Assembly: GCA_013138675.1 (NCBI GenBank)
Contig: WTCH01000358.1
Coordinates: 1 to 24,453, forward strand
From: Woeseiaceae bacterium
GTDB taxonomy: Bacteria; Pseudomonadota; Gammaproteobacteria; Steroidobacterales; Woeseiaceae
Length of the DNA: 24,453 bases
Direction of reading: 5' to 3'
Under the pieces are notes generated by a model. It worked only from the letters and a program-made list of their open reading frames with translations, made no database searches and had not been told where the DNA came from. Shown one piece after another: positions 7,985-15,228 of this stretch (within the stretch, counting starts at the first letter, position 1; each line of letters opens with the position of its first letter). Position numbers and translations under genes: made by a program.

Positions 7985-8263
7985 ATGAAAATCAGACGTA
8001 GCCACGATTTGGGGCTGGAGGAAGCCAGGAACCGGGTCGACCGCATGGCCGAGCAGCTCGGGAAGCAGTACTCAGTGACGTCGAGCTGGAGTGGTGATCA
8101 TGTCGTCGTACAGGGTAACGGCGTCAACGGCAGGATCGTCGTCGCACATGAGTATGTTGAGGCACAAATCCAGCTCGGTATTCCGCTAGCGATCATGGAG
8201 AGCCAGATCCGAGCAGGAATCGAAGCCGTAATCGATGAGCACTTCGGGCATGCCTCGACGTGA
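7985..8263 (+). CDS. Polyhydroxyalkanoic acid system (PHA_gran_rgn) protein
   Basis: A 92-residue protein of the small PHA-granule-region family. It starts with a MKIRRSHDLGLEEARNRVDRMAEQL-type helix, then beta strands (YSVTSSWSGDHVVVQGNGVNGRIVV), then a helix ending in IRAGIEAVIDEHF. Members are usually encoded beside PHA synthase or phasin genes; their biochemical role is not established. Here the gene is divergent from the two phasins and ends 10 bp from the convergent tryptophanase stop. Confidence 0.8.
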   Translation: MKIRRSHDLGLEEARNRVDRMAEQLGKQYSVTSSWSGDHVVVQGNGVNGRIVVAHEYVEAQIQLGIPLAIMESQIRAGIEAVIDEHFGHAST

Positions 8264-8273
8264 GTGGCCTGGT

Positions 8274-9644
8274 CTAGATTCGTTCGAATTTCGCCGTGAA
8301 GTGACGCAGGAACTTTGGCGCTTCGACAATGCGCATGCCGCGAACGTCGTTGCGGCGCTCCCACACCTGGCCGATTGCCTCGAGCACGTAATCCATATGG
8401 CTTTGCGTGTAAACGCGCCGTGGAATCGCAAGCCGTAGCAGCTCGAGGCGGGCAGGTTTCTCTTCGCCCGTGTGCGGGTCGAGTCCGAACATGACAGTGC
8501 CAATCTCGACACCGCGAATGCCACCTTCAATGTACAGTTCGACTGCAAGTGCCTGGCCCGGGTATTGCAGCGGGTCGATGTGCGGCAGAAAGCGGGCCGC
8601 GTCGAGGTACACGGCGTGGCCGCCCGCCGGTGCGACGACCGGAATCCCGGCTTTCAGAAGCCGGTCAACCACATAACGCGTCGAGTCGAGACGATAGTTG
8701 AGGTAATTCTCGTCGAGAATTTCGCACAGGCCAACCGCAATCGCGTCGAGGTCACGCCCGGCCAATCCGCCGTAAGTCGGAAAGCCTTCAGTCAAAATCA
8801 GGATATTACGTTCGCGGTGTGCAAGTTCCGCATCATTGGTGCACAGGAATCCACCAATATTGGCGAACGCGTCTTTCTTGGCCGACATGGTGCAGCCATC
8901 AGCGTAGCTAAAGATCTCTCGAGCAATATCGATCGTCGCTGTGTTCTCGAATCCCGGTTCGCGACGTTTGATGAACTGAGAGTTCTCGGCAAATCGGCAG
9001 GCATCGATATAGAAAGGAATGCCGGCGGCCTTCGCGACACGGCAAATCTCACGAATATTTGCCATTGAGACAGGCTGTCCGCCACCAGAGTTGTTGGTAA
9101 TGGTCACCATGATCAGCGGGATCTTTTCAGGTCCATGCTCGGCAACGACTTTCTCGAGTGCAGCGATGTCCATATTGCCCTTGAAGGGATAGTCGGAGTC
9201 GATATCGCCGGCTTCGGCACAGGGCAGGTCGAGCGCCACGCCACCCTTGTATTCGACGTTTGCACGGGTCGTGTCGAAGTGGGTGTTGTTCGGCACAATA
9301 AAGCCGGGCTGTACCATCACTCCAAACAGAATGTGTTCTGCCGCACGCCCCTGATGCGTCGGGATAACCTGCTCGAATCCGAAGATGTCCTTCACGGTGT
9401 CGCGGAAGCGATACCAGCTGCGCGCGCCCGCGTAGGACTCGTCGCCGCGCATCATCGCAGCCCAGGCCTCGGCCGACATCGCACTCGTGCCTGAGTCAGT
9501 GAGCAGGTCGATGATGACGTCTTCTGCCGCTAACAGGAATGGGTTGAAGTGCGCGTTCTCGATTAGCTGTTCGCGCTCGTCACGCGTGGTCAGCTTGATC
9601 GGCTCGACCATCTTGATGCGAAAGGGCTCGATAATGGTTTTCAT
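8274..9644 (-). CDS. tnaA: Tryptophanase (beta-eliminating lyase)
   Basis: A 456-residue PLP enzyme predicted to cleave L-tryptophan to indole, pyruvate and ammonia. The PLP lysine is in TMSAKKD (K257) and the ring-nitrogen Asp in FYIDACRF (D214). Two specificity positions match tryptophanase rather than tyrosine phenol-lyase: VEI (residues 379-381) where TPLs have MER, and LRHFTAK with His448, corresponding to the E. coli TnaA specificity His, where TPLs have Phe. It overlaps the upstream paralogue by ATGA, so translation is coupled. The loop at residues 119-135 (FDTTRANVEYKGG) is shorter than in E. coli TnaA. Activity on other aromatic or sulfur amino acids cannot be excluded. No tnaC-like leader peptide is apparent upstream. 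Confidence 0.83.
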   Translation of the reverse strand: MKTIIEPFRIKMVEPIKLTTRDEREQLIENAHFNPFLLAAEDVIIDLLTDSGTSAMSAEAWAAMMRGDESYAGARSWYRFRDTVKDIFGFEQVIPTHQGRAAEHILFGVMVQPGFIVPNNTHFDTTRANVEYKGGVALDLPCAEAGDIDSDYPFKGNMDIAALEKVVAEHGPEKIPLIMVTITNNSGGGQPVSMANIREICRVAKAAGIPFYIDACRFAENSQFIKRREPGFENTATIDIAREIFSYADGCTMSAKKDAFANIGGFLCTNDAELAHRERNILILTEGFPTYGGLAGRDLDAIAVGLCEILDENYLNYRLDSTRYVVDRLLKAGIPVVAPAGGHAVYLDAARFLPHIDPLQYPGQALAVELYIEGGIRGVEIGTVMFGLDPHTGEEKPARLELLRLAIPRRVYTQSHMDYVLEAIGQVWERRNDVRGMRIVEAPKFLRHFTAKFERI

Positions 9645-11035
9645 GAATCGCCTCGTGAGTCGATTTGTTCGAAGCGGGCCTGGAAGAAGCGCAGTACTTC
9701 AGGCTCATACGTGAAGCGAAGGCCCTTGATCTCGTCCCTGCGTTCCATCACTTCCTCGACGGCGCCGACGGTCACATCCATATGTGCCTGTGTGTAGACG
9801 CGACGCGGAATGGTCAGGCGCACGAGTTCGAGATTCGGTTTGCGGTTCTCGCCCGTAGCCTTGTCGCGCCCCGCCGAAACGATACCTCGCTCCATGGAGC
9901 GCACGCCTGACTCGACGTACAAGGCAGCGGACAAGGCCTGCGCCGGGAGGTGTTCCTGCGGGATGTCCGGTAGCATTTTTGTCGCATTGAGAAATACGGC
10001 ATGGCCGCCGATCGGATTGACGATGGGGATGCCAGCTTCCCTCAGGCGGCGGCCGAGATACTGAACCTGTCCGACGCGCGCGTGTATGTGTTCGTCCTGC
10101 ACGCTTTCGGTAATACCGATGGCGAGTGCTTCCATGTCCCGCCCGGCCATACCGCCATAGGTGTGCAGGCCTTCATAGACAACAACGAGCCCACAGGCTT
10201 TCTCGTAGAACTTCGCATCGTTCATCGCGAGGAAGCCACCGATGTTGACCATTGCGTCTTTCTTCGATGACATCGTTGCCGCGTCGGTGAGCGAGCAAAT
10301 CTCGTACACGATCTCCTTGATCGATTTATCCAGGTAGCCTTCCTCGCGCTGTTGAATGAAATGCGCATTCTCGGCAACCCGGGTCATGTCATGGACCAAC
10401 ATGATGTCGTGCTTGTCGCACCATGCTCGGATCTGTTTCAGGTTAGCCATCGAAATGGGCTGGCCGCCTGCCATGTTGACGCAGGTTGCGATGCAGACGT
10501 ACGGAATTTTGTCGGCGCCTACTTCGTCGACGAGTGCATTCAGCTTGTCGAAGTCGACGTTACCCTTGAAGGGATGCTCAGAGTCGGCGTCGTGCGCTTC
10601 ATCGATGATGACATCAACAAACGTTGCACCGGCCAATTCCTGGTGCAGGCGTGTGGTGGTGAAGTACATGTTGCCCGGTACGTAGTCGCCCGGCGAAATC
10701 AGGATTTGGCTCAGAATGTTTTCGGCGCCGCGGCCCTGGTGGCAAGGAACCATGTACTTGTAGCTGTAGTACTCCTCGACTGTATCGCGCAAGCGATAAA
10801 AATTGCGGCTGCCCGCGTAGGCTTCATCGCCCATCATGATGCCGGCCCATTGCCGGTCGCTCATCGCGCCCACACCAGAGTCGGTCAGCAGGTCGATATA
10901 GACATCTTCAGAGCGCAGCAGGAAGGTGTTGTAGCCGGCTTCGCGAATCGCGTTGAGACGTTCCTCGCGGCTGGTCATCTTGATCAGCTCGACCATCTTT
11001 ATTTTGTAGGGTTCGGCCCAGTTTCTGGTCGTCAT
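9641..11035 (-). CDS. tpl: Tyrosine phenol-lyase (beta-eliminating lyase)
   Basis: A 464-residue PLP enzyme predicted to cleave L-tyrosine to phenol, pyruvate and ammonia. Signature positions agree with TPL: DEAYAGS with Tyr73, NMYFTTTR, the Asp of LVHDMTR (D216), the PLP lysine in SSKKD (K259), SMERG (M381, R383, the Arg that recognises the phenol hydroxyl), and RFF (F450, F451). It is the first gene of the operon. A strong Shine-Dalgarno (GAGGTGGAG) precedes the ATG. The protein is clearly paralogous to the downstream tryptophanase, but the specificity residues have diverged. The 5' region holds a candidate promoter and a perfect hairpin. Confidence 0.86.
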   Translation of the reverse strand: MTTRNWAEPYKIKMVELIKMTSREERLNAIREAGYNTFLLRSEDVYIDLLTDSGVGAMSDRQWAGIMMGDEAYAGSRNFYRLRDTVEEYYSYKYMVPCHQGRGAENILSQILISPGDYVPGNMYFTTTRLHQELAGATFVDVIIDEAHDADSEHPFKGNVDFDKLNALVDEVGADKIPYVCIATCVNMAGGQPISMANLKQIRAWCDKHDIMLVHDMTRVAENAHFIQQREEGYLDKSIKEIVYEICSLTDAATMSSKKDAMVNIGGFLAMNDAKFYEKACGLVVVYEGLHTYGGMAGRDMEALAIGITESVQDEHIHARVGQVQYLGRRLREAGIPIVNPIGGHAVFLNATKMLPDIPQEHLPAQALSAALYVESGVRSMERGIVSAGRDKATGENRKPNLELVRLTIPRRVYTQAHMDVTVGAVEEVMERRDEIKGLRFTYEPEVLRFFQARFEQIDSRGDS

Positions 11036-11074
11036 ATCTCCACCTCATAGGTTGTGCACGGTGGCATTTCATCC

Positions 11075-11097
11075 CTCGCCAGCCCGGAGCTGGCGAG
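11075..11097 (-). promoter_or_regulatory. Stem-loop in lyase operon 5' leader
   Basis: CTCGCCAGC-CCGGA-GCTGGCGAG is a perfect 9-bp, GC-rich stem with a 5-nt loop. In the direction of the lyase operon it begins about 7 nt after the predicted transcription start and ends about 40 nt before the tpl start. No T-run follows on the minus strand, so it is not a standard intrinsic terminator. A 5'-proximal stabilising hairpin or a regulatory structure is more likely. Confidence 0.55.
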
Positions 11098-11110
11098 TGG
11101 CCGTGGAGAA

Positions 11111-11139
11111 ATAGTAGAACCTGGGTCGGAGCGCACCAA
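11111..11139 (-). promoter_or_regulatory. Candidate sigma70 promoter of lyase operon
   Basis: On the minus strand, TTGGTG (11139-11134) and TACTAT (11116-11111) are separated by 17 bp. They match the -35 and -10 consensus at 3/6 and 4/6 positions. The predicted start near 11104 would place the 9-bp hairpin at the very 5' end of the transcript. No clear TyrR box was seen. Confidence 0.35.
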
Positions 11140-11172
11140 TACGTAAAAGTACGGCGCACCCGTAAGTAAGTG

Positions 11173-11517
11173 CTAGTGACTTTGCTGCCTGTGCTCAGCC
11201 TGGTGGGCCGCGAACTCCTCGGCACTGATGCTGCCGTCGTCATCCGTATCGATGTCCTCGAACGTCGGCGCATTGGCCAGGCCCTTCATCTGCCGGCCTT
11301 CCTGGGCGTGCTTTGTAATCCTCTCGGCACGCGCGCTGTAGAACTCCTCGGAGACGATCTTGCCGTCGCCATCCAGGTCAAAATCCGTGAATGACGGCAT
11401 ATTCATGCCTTTTCCTTTGCCCATTCCCGGATCCTCGTTCTGCGCTGATACAGGGGTAGACAGTACAAATGCCGCTGCCGTCACCGCTGCCAGAACTGCG
11501 AAAGTGATTTTTCTCAT
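11173..11517 (-). CDS. Secreted EF-hand protein
   Basis: A 114-residue protein with a Sec signal peptide (MRKITFAVLAAVTAAAFVLSTPVSA, cleavage likely at SA-Q). The mature part holds two canonical EF-hand loops, DLDGDGKIVSEEF (about 46-58) and DTDDDGSISAEEF (about 90-102). Both have Asp/Asn/Ser at the chelating positions and Glu at position 12, so calcium binding is likely. Mature location is probably periplasmic or extracellular. The function is unknown; small proteins of this kind are common in marine gammaproteobacteria. It is divergent from the response-regulator gene, with a large hairpin in the gap. Confidence 0.8.
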   Translation of the reverse strand: MRKITFAVLAAVTAAAFVLSTPVSAQNEDPGMGKGKGMNMPSFTDFDLDGDGKIVSEEFYSARAERITKHAQEGRQMKGLANAPTFEDIDTDDDGSISAEEFAAHQAEHRQQSH

Positions 11518-11551
11518 TATTCCTGCTCCTCACCATTCTTCTGATTCGAAA

Positions 11552-11579
11552 GGCCTATCAGCACAAATGCTGATAGGCC
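11552..11579. promoter_or_regulatory. Perfect 12-bp stem-loop in divergent gap
   Basis: GGCCTATCAGCA-CAAA-TGCTGATAGGCC is a perfect 12-bp stem with a 4-nt loop. It lies 35 bp upstream of the EF-hand start and about 100 bp upstream of the response-regulator start. Because the flanking genes diverge, it does not end either of them. Only a short TTTCG follows in the EF-hand direction. It could be a leader attenuator-like structure, the end of a small RNA, or an operator. Confidence 0.55.
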
Positions 11580-11676
11580 GCACTGTTTTGTGGTTGCTAC
11601 CATTAGTGGCCATCATGAGGTCGCAGTGTTTCCACCGGATTTCCGGAACGATTGAAATTGTTACAAGTTGTTTCCA

Positions 11677-12414
11677 ATGAACGCTGACAGTCCGAACAAA
11701 CAAACGATTGATTCACACCTGCTGGTCGTGGACGACGATGTCGGTATCCGTGAGCTGCTGTCACGCTACCTGTCTGAGCAGGGATTCAGTGTCACCGCGG
11801 TAGAGGATGGCGAGGCCATGGATGCCTGGTTGGCAGACAACACTCCCGACCTGGTCATCCTGGATCTGATGCTGCCGGGCGAAGACGGTTTGTCGCTTGC
11901 ACGACGCCTGCGCAGCGAGCACCAGCTGCCCATTATCATGATCTCGGCTCGTGGCGAGGAGATAGATCGAATTGTCGGTCTGGAGGTCGGGGCCGATGAT
12001 TATCTTCCGAAGCCATTCAATCCGCGTGAACTCCTGGCTCGCATACGAGCGGTGCTACGACGTAATGCACCGATCACCGGCCCCGAGGCGGATGCGGGTG
12101 ACAACTACACGTTCGGGCCATTCAGGCTCGAGCCAACAAAGCGAGTCCTGTATCGGAGTGACGCCGAAGTCGATTTATCGAGAGCAGAATTCGAACTTTT
12201 GCATGTGCTGGTCAAACATCCCAATCGAGTACTCAGCCGGGACTTCATCATGGAATGCCTGAGCGGCATCGACAGGGATCCGTACGACCGCAGTATCGAT
12301 GTCCGGGTGACGCGACTGCGGCACAAGATCGAAGACGACCCGGCTCAGCCCAGGTACGTACGTACAGTTTGGGGAATCGGGTATCAGTTCACCCCTGAGG
12401 ACTCGCCAACTTGA
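11677..12414 (+). CDS. OmpR-family response regulator
   Basis: With the ATG at 11677 the protein has 245 residues; a TTG nine bases upstream is the less likely alternative. The receiver domain (about 14-125) has the acidic pair VVDDD, the phospho-acceptor Asp in VILDLMLPGEDG (D63), the Ser/Thr switch in MISARG and the Lys in DDYLPKPF. The C-terminal winged-helix domain (about 145-235) ends with the typical RxxxVRTVWGIGYQF signature. It should bind DNA as a phosphorylation-dependent dimer. The stop overlaps the kinase start (TTGA), so the two are a coupled pair. The close resemblance to OmpR itself is clear, but osmoregulation is not shown. Confidence 0.9.
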   Translation: MNADSPNKQTIDSHLLVVDDDVGIRELLSRYLSEQGFSVTAVEDGEAMDAWLADNTPDLVILDLMLPGEDGLSLARRLRSEHQLPIIMISARGEEIDRIVGLEVGADDYLPKPFNPRELLARIRAVLRRNAPITGPEADAGDNYTFGPFRLEPTKRVLYRSDAEVDLSRAEFELLHVLVKHPNRVLSRDFIMECLSGIDRDPYDRSIDVRVTRLRHKIEDDPAQPRYVRTVWGIGYQFTPEDSPT

Positions 12415-13727
12415 AACTGACACCGCGATCCCTGCTCGGGCGCACCGCCGTCACGATCTCGCTCACACTGGTGCTGTTCATGGTCATTTCCCTGGGCGCC
12501 GCGGTCTACTTTATTGCGATACCGATGGCCGAGCGGTCCGCCGACGATTTTGCCGCGGTGATCGTATCCGCCGCTCAGACCCTGGAGAGCTCACCGGGCG
12601 AATCGCACGAGGAACTAAAGCAGCACCTGCTGGAGAATCACGGACTGATAGTGACAACGCAAAGACCGGCCCTGGCCGAAAAGACCTTTGATGTGCCGTA
12701 CTACATCTTCTTCCAGGAATCCCTGACCCAGCATGCAGGGCAGGAGCTCAAGATTATCGAGTCCGAGAGTGGACCGATTATCTGGGTGGACGTACCCACC
12801 GATGGGGCGATCATACGTATTGGATTCGACCGGGGCCGCCTCGGCACAAATCCTCCTGTTGTGTTGATTTTGGCGATAGGGGGCGGCGCTTTACTGACGT
12901 TGCTAGCAAGTTTCCTGGAGGTGCGCCGGGTTGTCGGGCCACTGGCGCGCATGTCTGATGCGGTTCAGGAAGTGGGTCGGGGCCACGCACCGCCTGTCCT
13001 GGGAGAGGATGGTCCGAAAGAAATCGCGGCCCTGGCGAAGGCATTCAATCATATGTCGTCCGACATTCAGGAGTTGTCTGAGAATCGGACCGTCATGGTC
13101 GCCGGCATTTCTCATGACTTGCGAACGCCGCTGACTCGCTTGGGACTTGCTGTCGAAATGCTGGGCGAGGATTCGGATCCGGAACTCGTCGCAGGAATAC
13201 GTCGGGATCTGGCCGCAATGAAAAGCCTTATCGACCAGTTCCTGCAATTTACCCAGGACCTCGGTGACGGGCTCCCGGTGGAGCTCGACCTGGGACAGGT
13301 CCTCGAAGCTCATGCGGCGGACCTGCGACGTGAGGGCACCGAAGTCCAACTGAACAGTTGTGATCCGTGTCCGTATCTCGCCGATCCCGTGGCGTTGGAC
13401 CGCTTGCTGGTCAACCTGATGGAAAACGCCGCGCACTACGGACGCGGCGCGAAGGTCAGTGTCGATCTGTATTGCGATGAAGCCGGGGTCTCAATTGAAA
13501 TCAGCGATCGCGGGCCTGGCATTCCAAGCGACCAGGCAGAGGCCGTGTTTCGCCCATTCCATCGCCTCGAAACAGCCCGTGGCAGCAGAACCGGCGGTAG
13601 CGGACTTGGGCTTGCCATCGCCCGCCAGCTCGCGGACAAGCACGGTTGGTCTGTCGAACTATTGCCGCGAGAAGGCGGCGGGACGGTAGCGAAAGTGGTG
13701 CTGCCTATTGCCTCACGACCCTCTTGA
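12411..13727 (+). CDS. EnvZ-type sensor histidine kinase
   Basis: A 438-residue protein. It has two membrane segments (about 13-38 and 148-167) flanking a periplasmic sensor region of about 110 residues, then a HAMP linker (about 170-222). A DHp domain follows with the phospho-accepting His in GISHDLRTPLTR (H235), then an ATPase domain with VNLMENAAHYG (N box), DRGPGI (G1) and GGSGLGLAIARQL (G2). The TTG start overlaps the regulator stop; starting at the next Met would remove part of the first membrane segment, so TTG is preferred. The signal is unknown. The 3' end overlaps that of the convergent barrel gene by 23 bp. Confidence 0.9.
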   Translation: MKLTPRSLLGRTAVTISLTLVLFMVISLGAAVYFIAIPMAERSADDFAAVIVSAAQTLESSPGESHEELKQHLLENHGLIVTTQRPALAEKTFDVPYYIFFQESLTQHAGQELKIIESESGPIIWVDVPTDGAIIRIGFDRGRLGTNPPVVLILAIGGGALLTLLASFLEVRRVVGPLARMSDAVQEVGRGHAPPVLGEDGPKEIAALAKAFNHMSSDIQELSENRTVMVAGISHDLRTPLTRLGLAVEMLGEDSDPELVAGIRRDLAAMKSLIDQFLQFTQDLGDGLPVELDLGQVLEAHAADLRREGTEVQLNSCDPCPYLADPVALDRLLVNLMENAAHYGRGAKVSVDLYCDEAGVSIEISDRGPGIPSDQAEAVFRPFHRLETARGSRTGGSGLGLAIARQLADKHGWSVELLPREGGGTVAKVVLPIASRPS

Positions 13728-14502
13728 TCTTGATCCCTGCGCCCCAGTCGGGACTGCTGTCGGTTAACCCGGCGAGAGCGTAGAACTGGAATCGCCAGTT
13801 CTCGTTGAAGCGTCGCGATACAAATCCAGAAATTTCCTGAATCGAATCGTTGCCAGTGATCGCCGACTCGCGATAGTCAAAGAACAGTCCTGCACTCGTT
13901 TCGGGCGTGACTTTGTAATTGAAGCCAACCGACGTCATCAAGGCATCCTCGAGGTCTACCCCGCTCGGTTCGCCGCGGAGCTTGTATCCAACGGAGCCCA
14001 ACAGCGTTAGCTGATCAAAGAATTTGTAAAAATCGGCCCGTAACGTGTAGTCGAGCTCGCCGCTGCCCAAGCCCTTATCGGCATCGGCCGTCCCGAACTT
14101 GACCTTGCCCGTCAAGTCCATGGCCAGTCCCAGTCGCCGACTATTGATCACGTCATAGACGGTAAAGCTGCCAATTATGTCGCCGAGGCCACTTTCGGTA
14201 GTGATTTCGCCTGTACCCGGCACTGGCTCACCACCAGGGCCCAAAATCACGGTTCCTTCTGGCGCGGTGACACTCAGGTAGGGTGCCGTGATGCGAAACT
14301 GCGTGCGACCATAATCAATGGTCGCTGTTAACGGAACATAAAGATCCTCAATGTCCACATCACCGCCGTAGCGACCGGTCGTATATTCCGTGCCCGCAGA
14401 GAAGGTAAATGTGGCGTTCTGGTCCTGGGCCAAAGCCGTCACGCTAGCAAGCATGACTGCACAACCAAGCAGACCTGAAAATTGAAACGACTTCGCGTTC
14501 AT
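13705..14502 (-). CDS. Outer-membrane beta-barrel-like protein
   Basis: With the ATG at 14502, which has a well-placed AAGGA, the protein has 265 residues. A longer frame to 14565 has no comparable signal. The Sec signal peptide ends at TALAQ. The mature part is made of alternating amphipathic strands rich in Gly, Tyr and Phe (TFTFSAGTEYTTGRYGG, RADFYKFFDQLTLLGSVGYKL, NENWRFQFYALAGLTDSS), ending in a basic strand. This looks like a barrel of the transporter / MetA-pathway-like class found in gammaproteobacteria; substrate and strand number are unknown. An intrinsic terminator isolates it from the gene upstream. It lies beside the EnvZ/OmpR-like pair, which makes it a possible target of that system. 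Confidence 0.72.
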   Translation of the reverse strand: MNAKSFQFSGLLGCAVMLASVTALAQDQNATFTFSAGTEYTTGRYGGDVDIEDLYVPLTATIDYGRTQFRITAPYLSVTAPEGTVILGPGGEPVPGTGEITTESGLGDIIGSFTVYDVINSRRLGLAMDLTGKVKFGTADADKGLGSGELDYTLRADFYKFFDQLTLLGSVGYKLRGEPSGVDLEDALMTSVGFNYKVTPETSAGLFFDYRESAITGNDSIQEISGFVSRRFNENWRFQFYALAGLTDSSPDWGAGIKIKRVVRQ

Positions 14503-14537
14503 TGTGCTGTCCTTACTGGCTAGTGCGCTGGTAAAAC

Positions 14538-14560
14538 GGGGCCGGATCAGATCCGGCCCC
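14538..14560 (-). terminator. Intrinsic terminator of the ELMT-module gene
   Basis: GGGGCCGGAT-CAG-ATCCGGCCCC is a perfect 10-bp, GC-rich stem with a 3-nt loop, about 25 bp after the stop of the 14586-15185 gene. On the minus strand it is followed by GTTTTAC. This is a good rho-independent terminator separating that gene from the barrel gene downstream. Confidence 0.75.
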
Positions 14561-14585
14561 AACAAAAAGGAAGCGGGTAGGGGGG

Positions 14586-15185
14586 TTACCCGGCCTCCTC
14601 AACTTCGAGCCCTAGCGCGTGAGCTCTTTGGTTAATCCGATCCCGATGTTGCGCCTGGACTTTCTGATGCTCTCCTTCGGAATCACACAGTCGCAGCTGT
14701 TCGCGGTACTGGTTGCGTTCTTGCACGGTCATCAACTCGCTGCCGAAGACCGGTCCCTGGCCTGGAGGTACCAGGTCCTGTCCCTGCTGTAGCGCGCGTT
14801 CCTGCATCTTGTTCTCGTGCTGAGCCTGGAACTGCTTCATTTCGCCTTGTGTACCGGTCTGGCCAATTTGTGCGCGATAATGCTTGCGCTCCTGCGCCGT
14901 CATTAGTTCGTTACCGTAGATATCCTGGTCTTTGATATTCGACGGGTCCTGCATATTGGTGCGGTCTCGATCGCGATCCTGCTGAGCGTTTCCAGCGCGC
15001 GCCTGGTCCATGCCGCGATCCCTATCCATGCCACGATCGCGGTCCATGCCACGATCCCGATCTATTTGCTGGCCACGATCCGCGTTGCCACCGCCGCCGC
15101 CCTGGCCTTTGCCGGCAAAGGCTGTCGCGGATGTGAGCGCGAGCGCGAACGCCACCAGAATGCTGATTGGTGTTCTGTACCTCAT
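14586..15185 (-). CDS. Secreted repeat protein with duplicated ELMT-QER-YR module
   Basis: A 199-residue protein of unknown function. A Sec signal peptide (residues 1-24, cleavage near AFA-G) precedes a Gly-rich stretch and three tandem DRDRGM repeats (42-59), then more D/R/Q-rich sequence. Two copies of a 42-residue module follow, at 90-131 and 147-188. They share (Y/F)Gx-ELMT-x-QER-xx-YR at the start and QAQH-x(4)-QERA/NQRA at the end. The second copy has one Cys (C167). The modules look helical and charged. The gene has its own terminator, and its Shine-Dalgarno (GGAGG) is held inside a hairpin. A periplasmic or secreted location is inferred from the signal peptide only. Confidence 0.75.
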   Translation of the reverse strand: MRYRTPISILVAFALALTSATAFAGKGQGGGGGNADRGQQIDRDRGMDRDRGMDRDRGMDQARAGNAQQDRDRDRTNMQDPSNIKDQDIYGNELMTAQERKHYRAQIGQTGTQGEMKQFQAQHENKMQERALQQGQDLVPPGQGPVFGSELMTVQERNQYREQLRLCDSEGEHQKVQAQHRDRINQRAHALGLEVEEAG

Positions 15186-15190
15186 GATGT

Positions 15191-15228
15191 GTTCCTCCTC
15201 TTCTCAGTAAGGATAAGAGTGGAGGAAC
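15191..15228 (-). promoter_or_regulatory. Hairpin sequestering the Shine-Dalgarno
   Basis: On the minus-strand transcript GUUCCUC (15228-15222) pairs with GAGGAAC (15197-15191). After a 2-nt bulge, CUCUU pairs with AAGAG, leaving a 12-nt loop. The 3' arm contains the GGAGG Shine-Dalgarno of the 14586-15185 gene, 8 nt before its ATG. The structure would block ribosome access unless melted or remodelled. Confidence 0.6.

Noticed and set aside
11036..11172. tnaC-like leader peptide before the lyase operon
   Set aside because: The only frame with an early ATG (starting MKCHRAQPMRW) runs on into tpl out of frame and does not form a short Trp-containing leader with its own stop.
14502..14565. Longer N-terminus for the beta-barrel-like protein (start at 14565)
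   Set aside because: The extension overlaps the upstream terminator, has no ribosome-binding site, and would place 21 residues ahead of a clear signal peptide.
15000..15064. Tandem DNA repeat near 15010-15060 as a CRISPR or satellite array
   Set aside because: The units are in frame and encode the DRDRGM repeats of the secreted protein. There are no spacers and only about three units.
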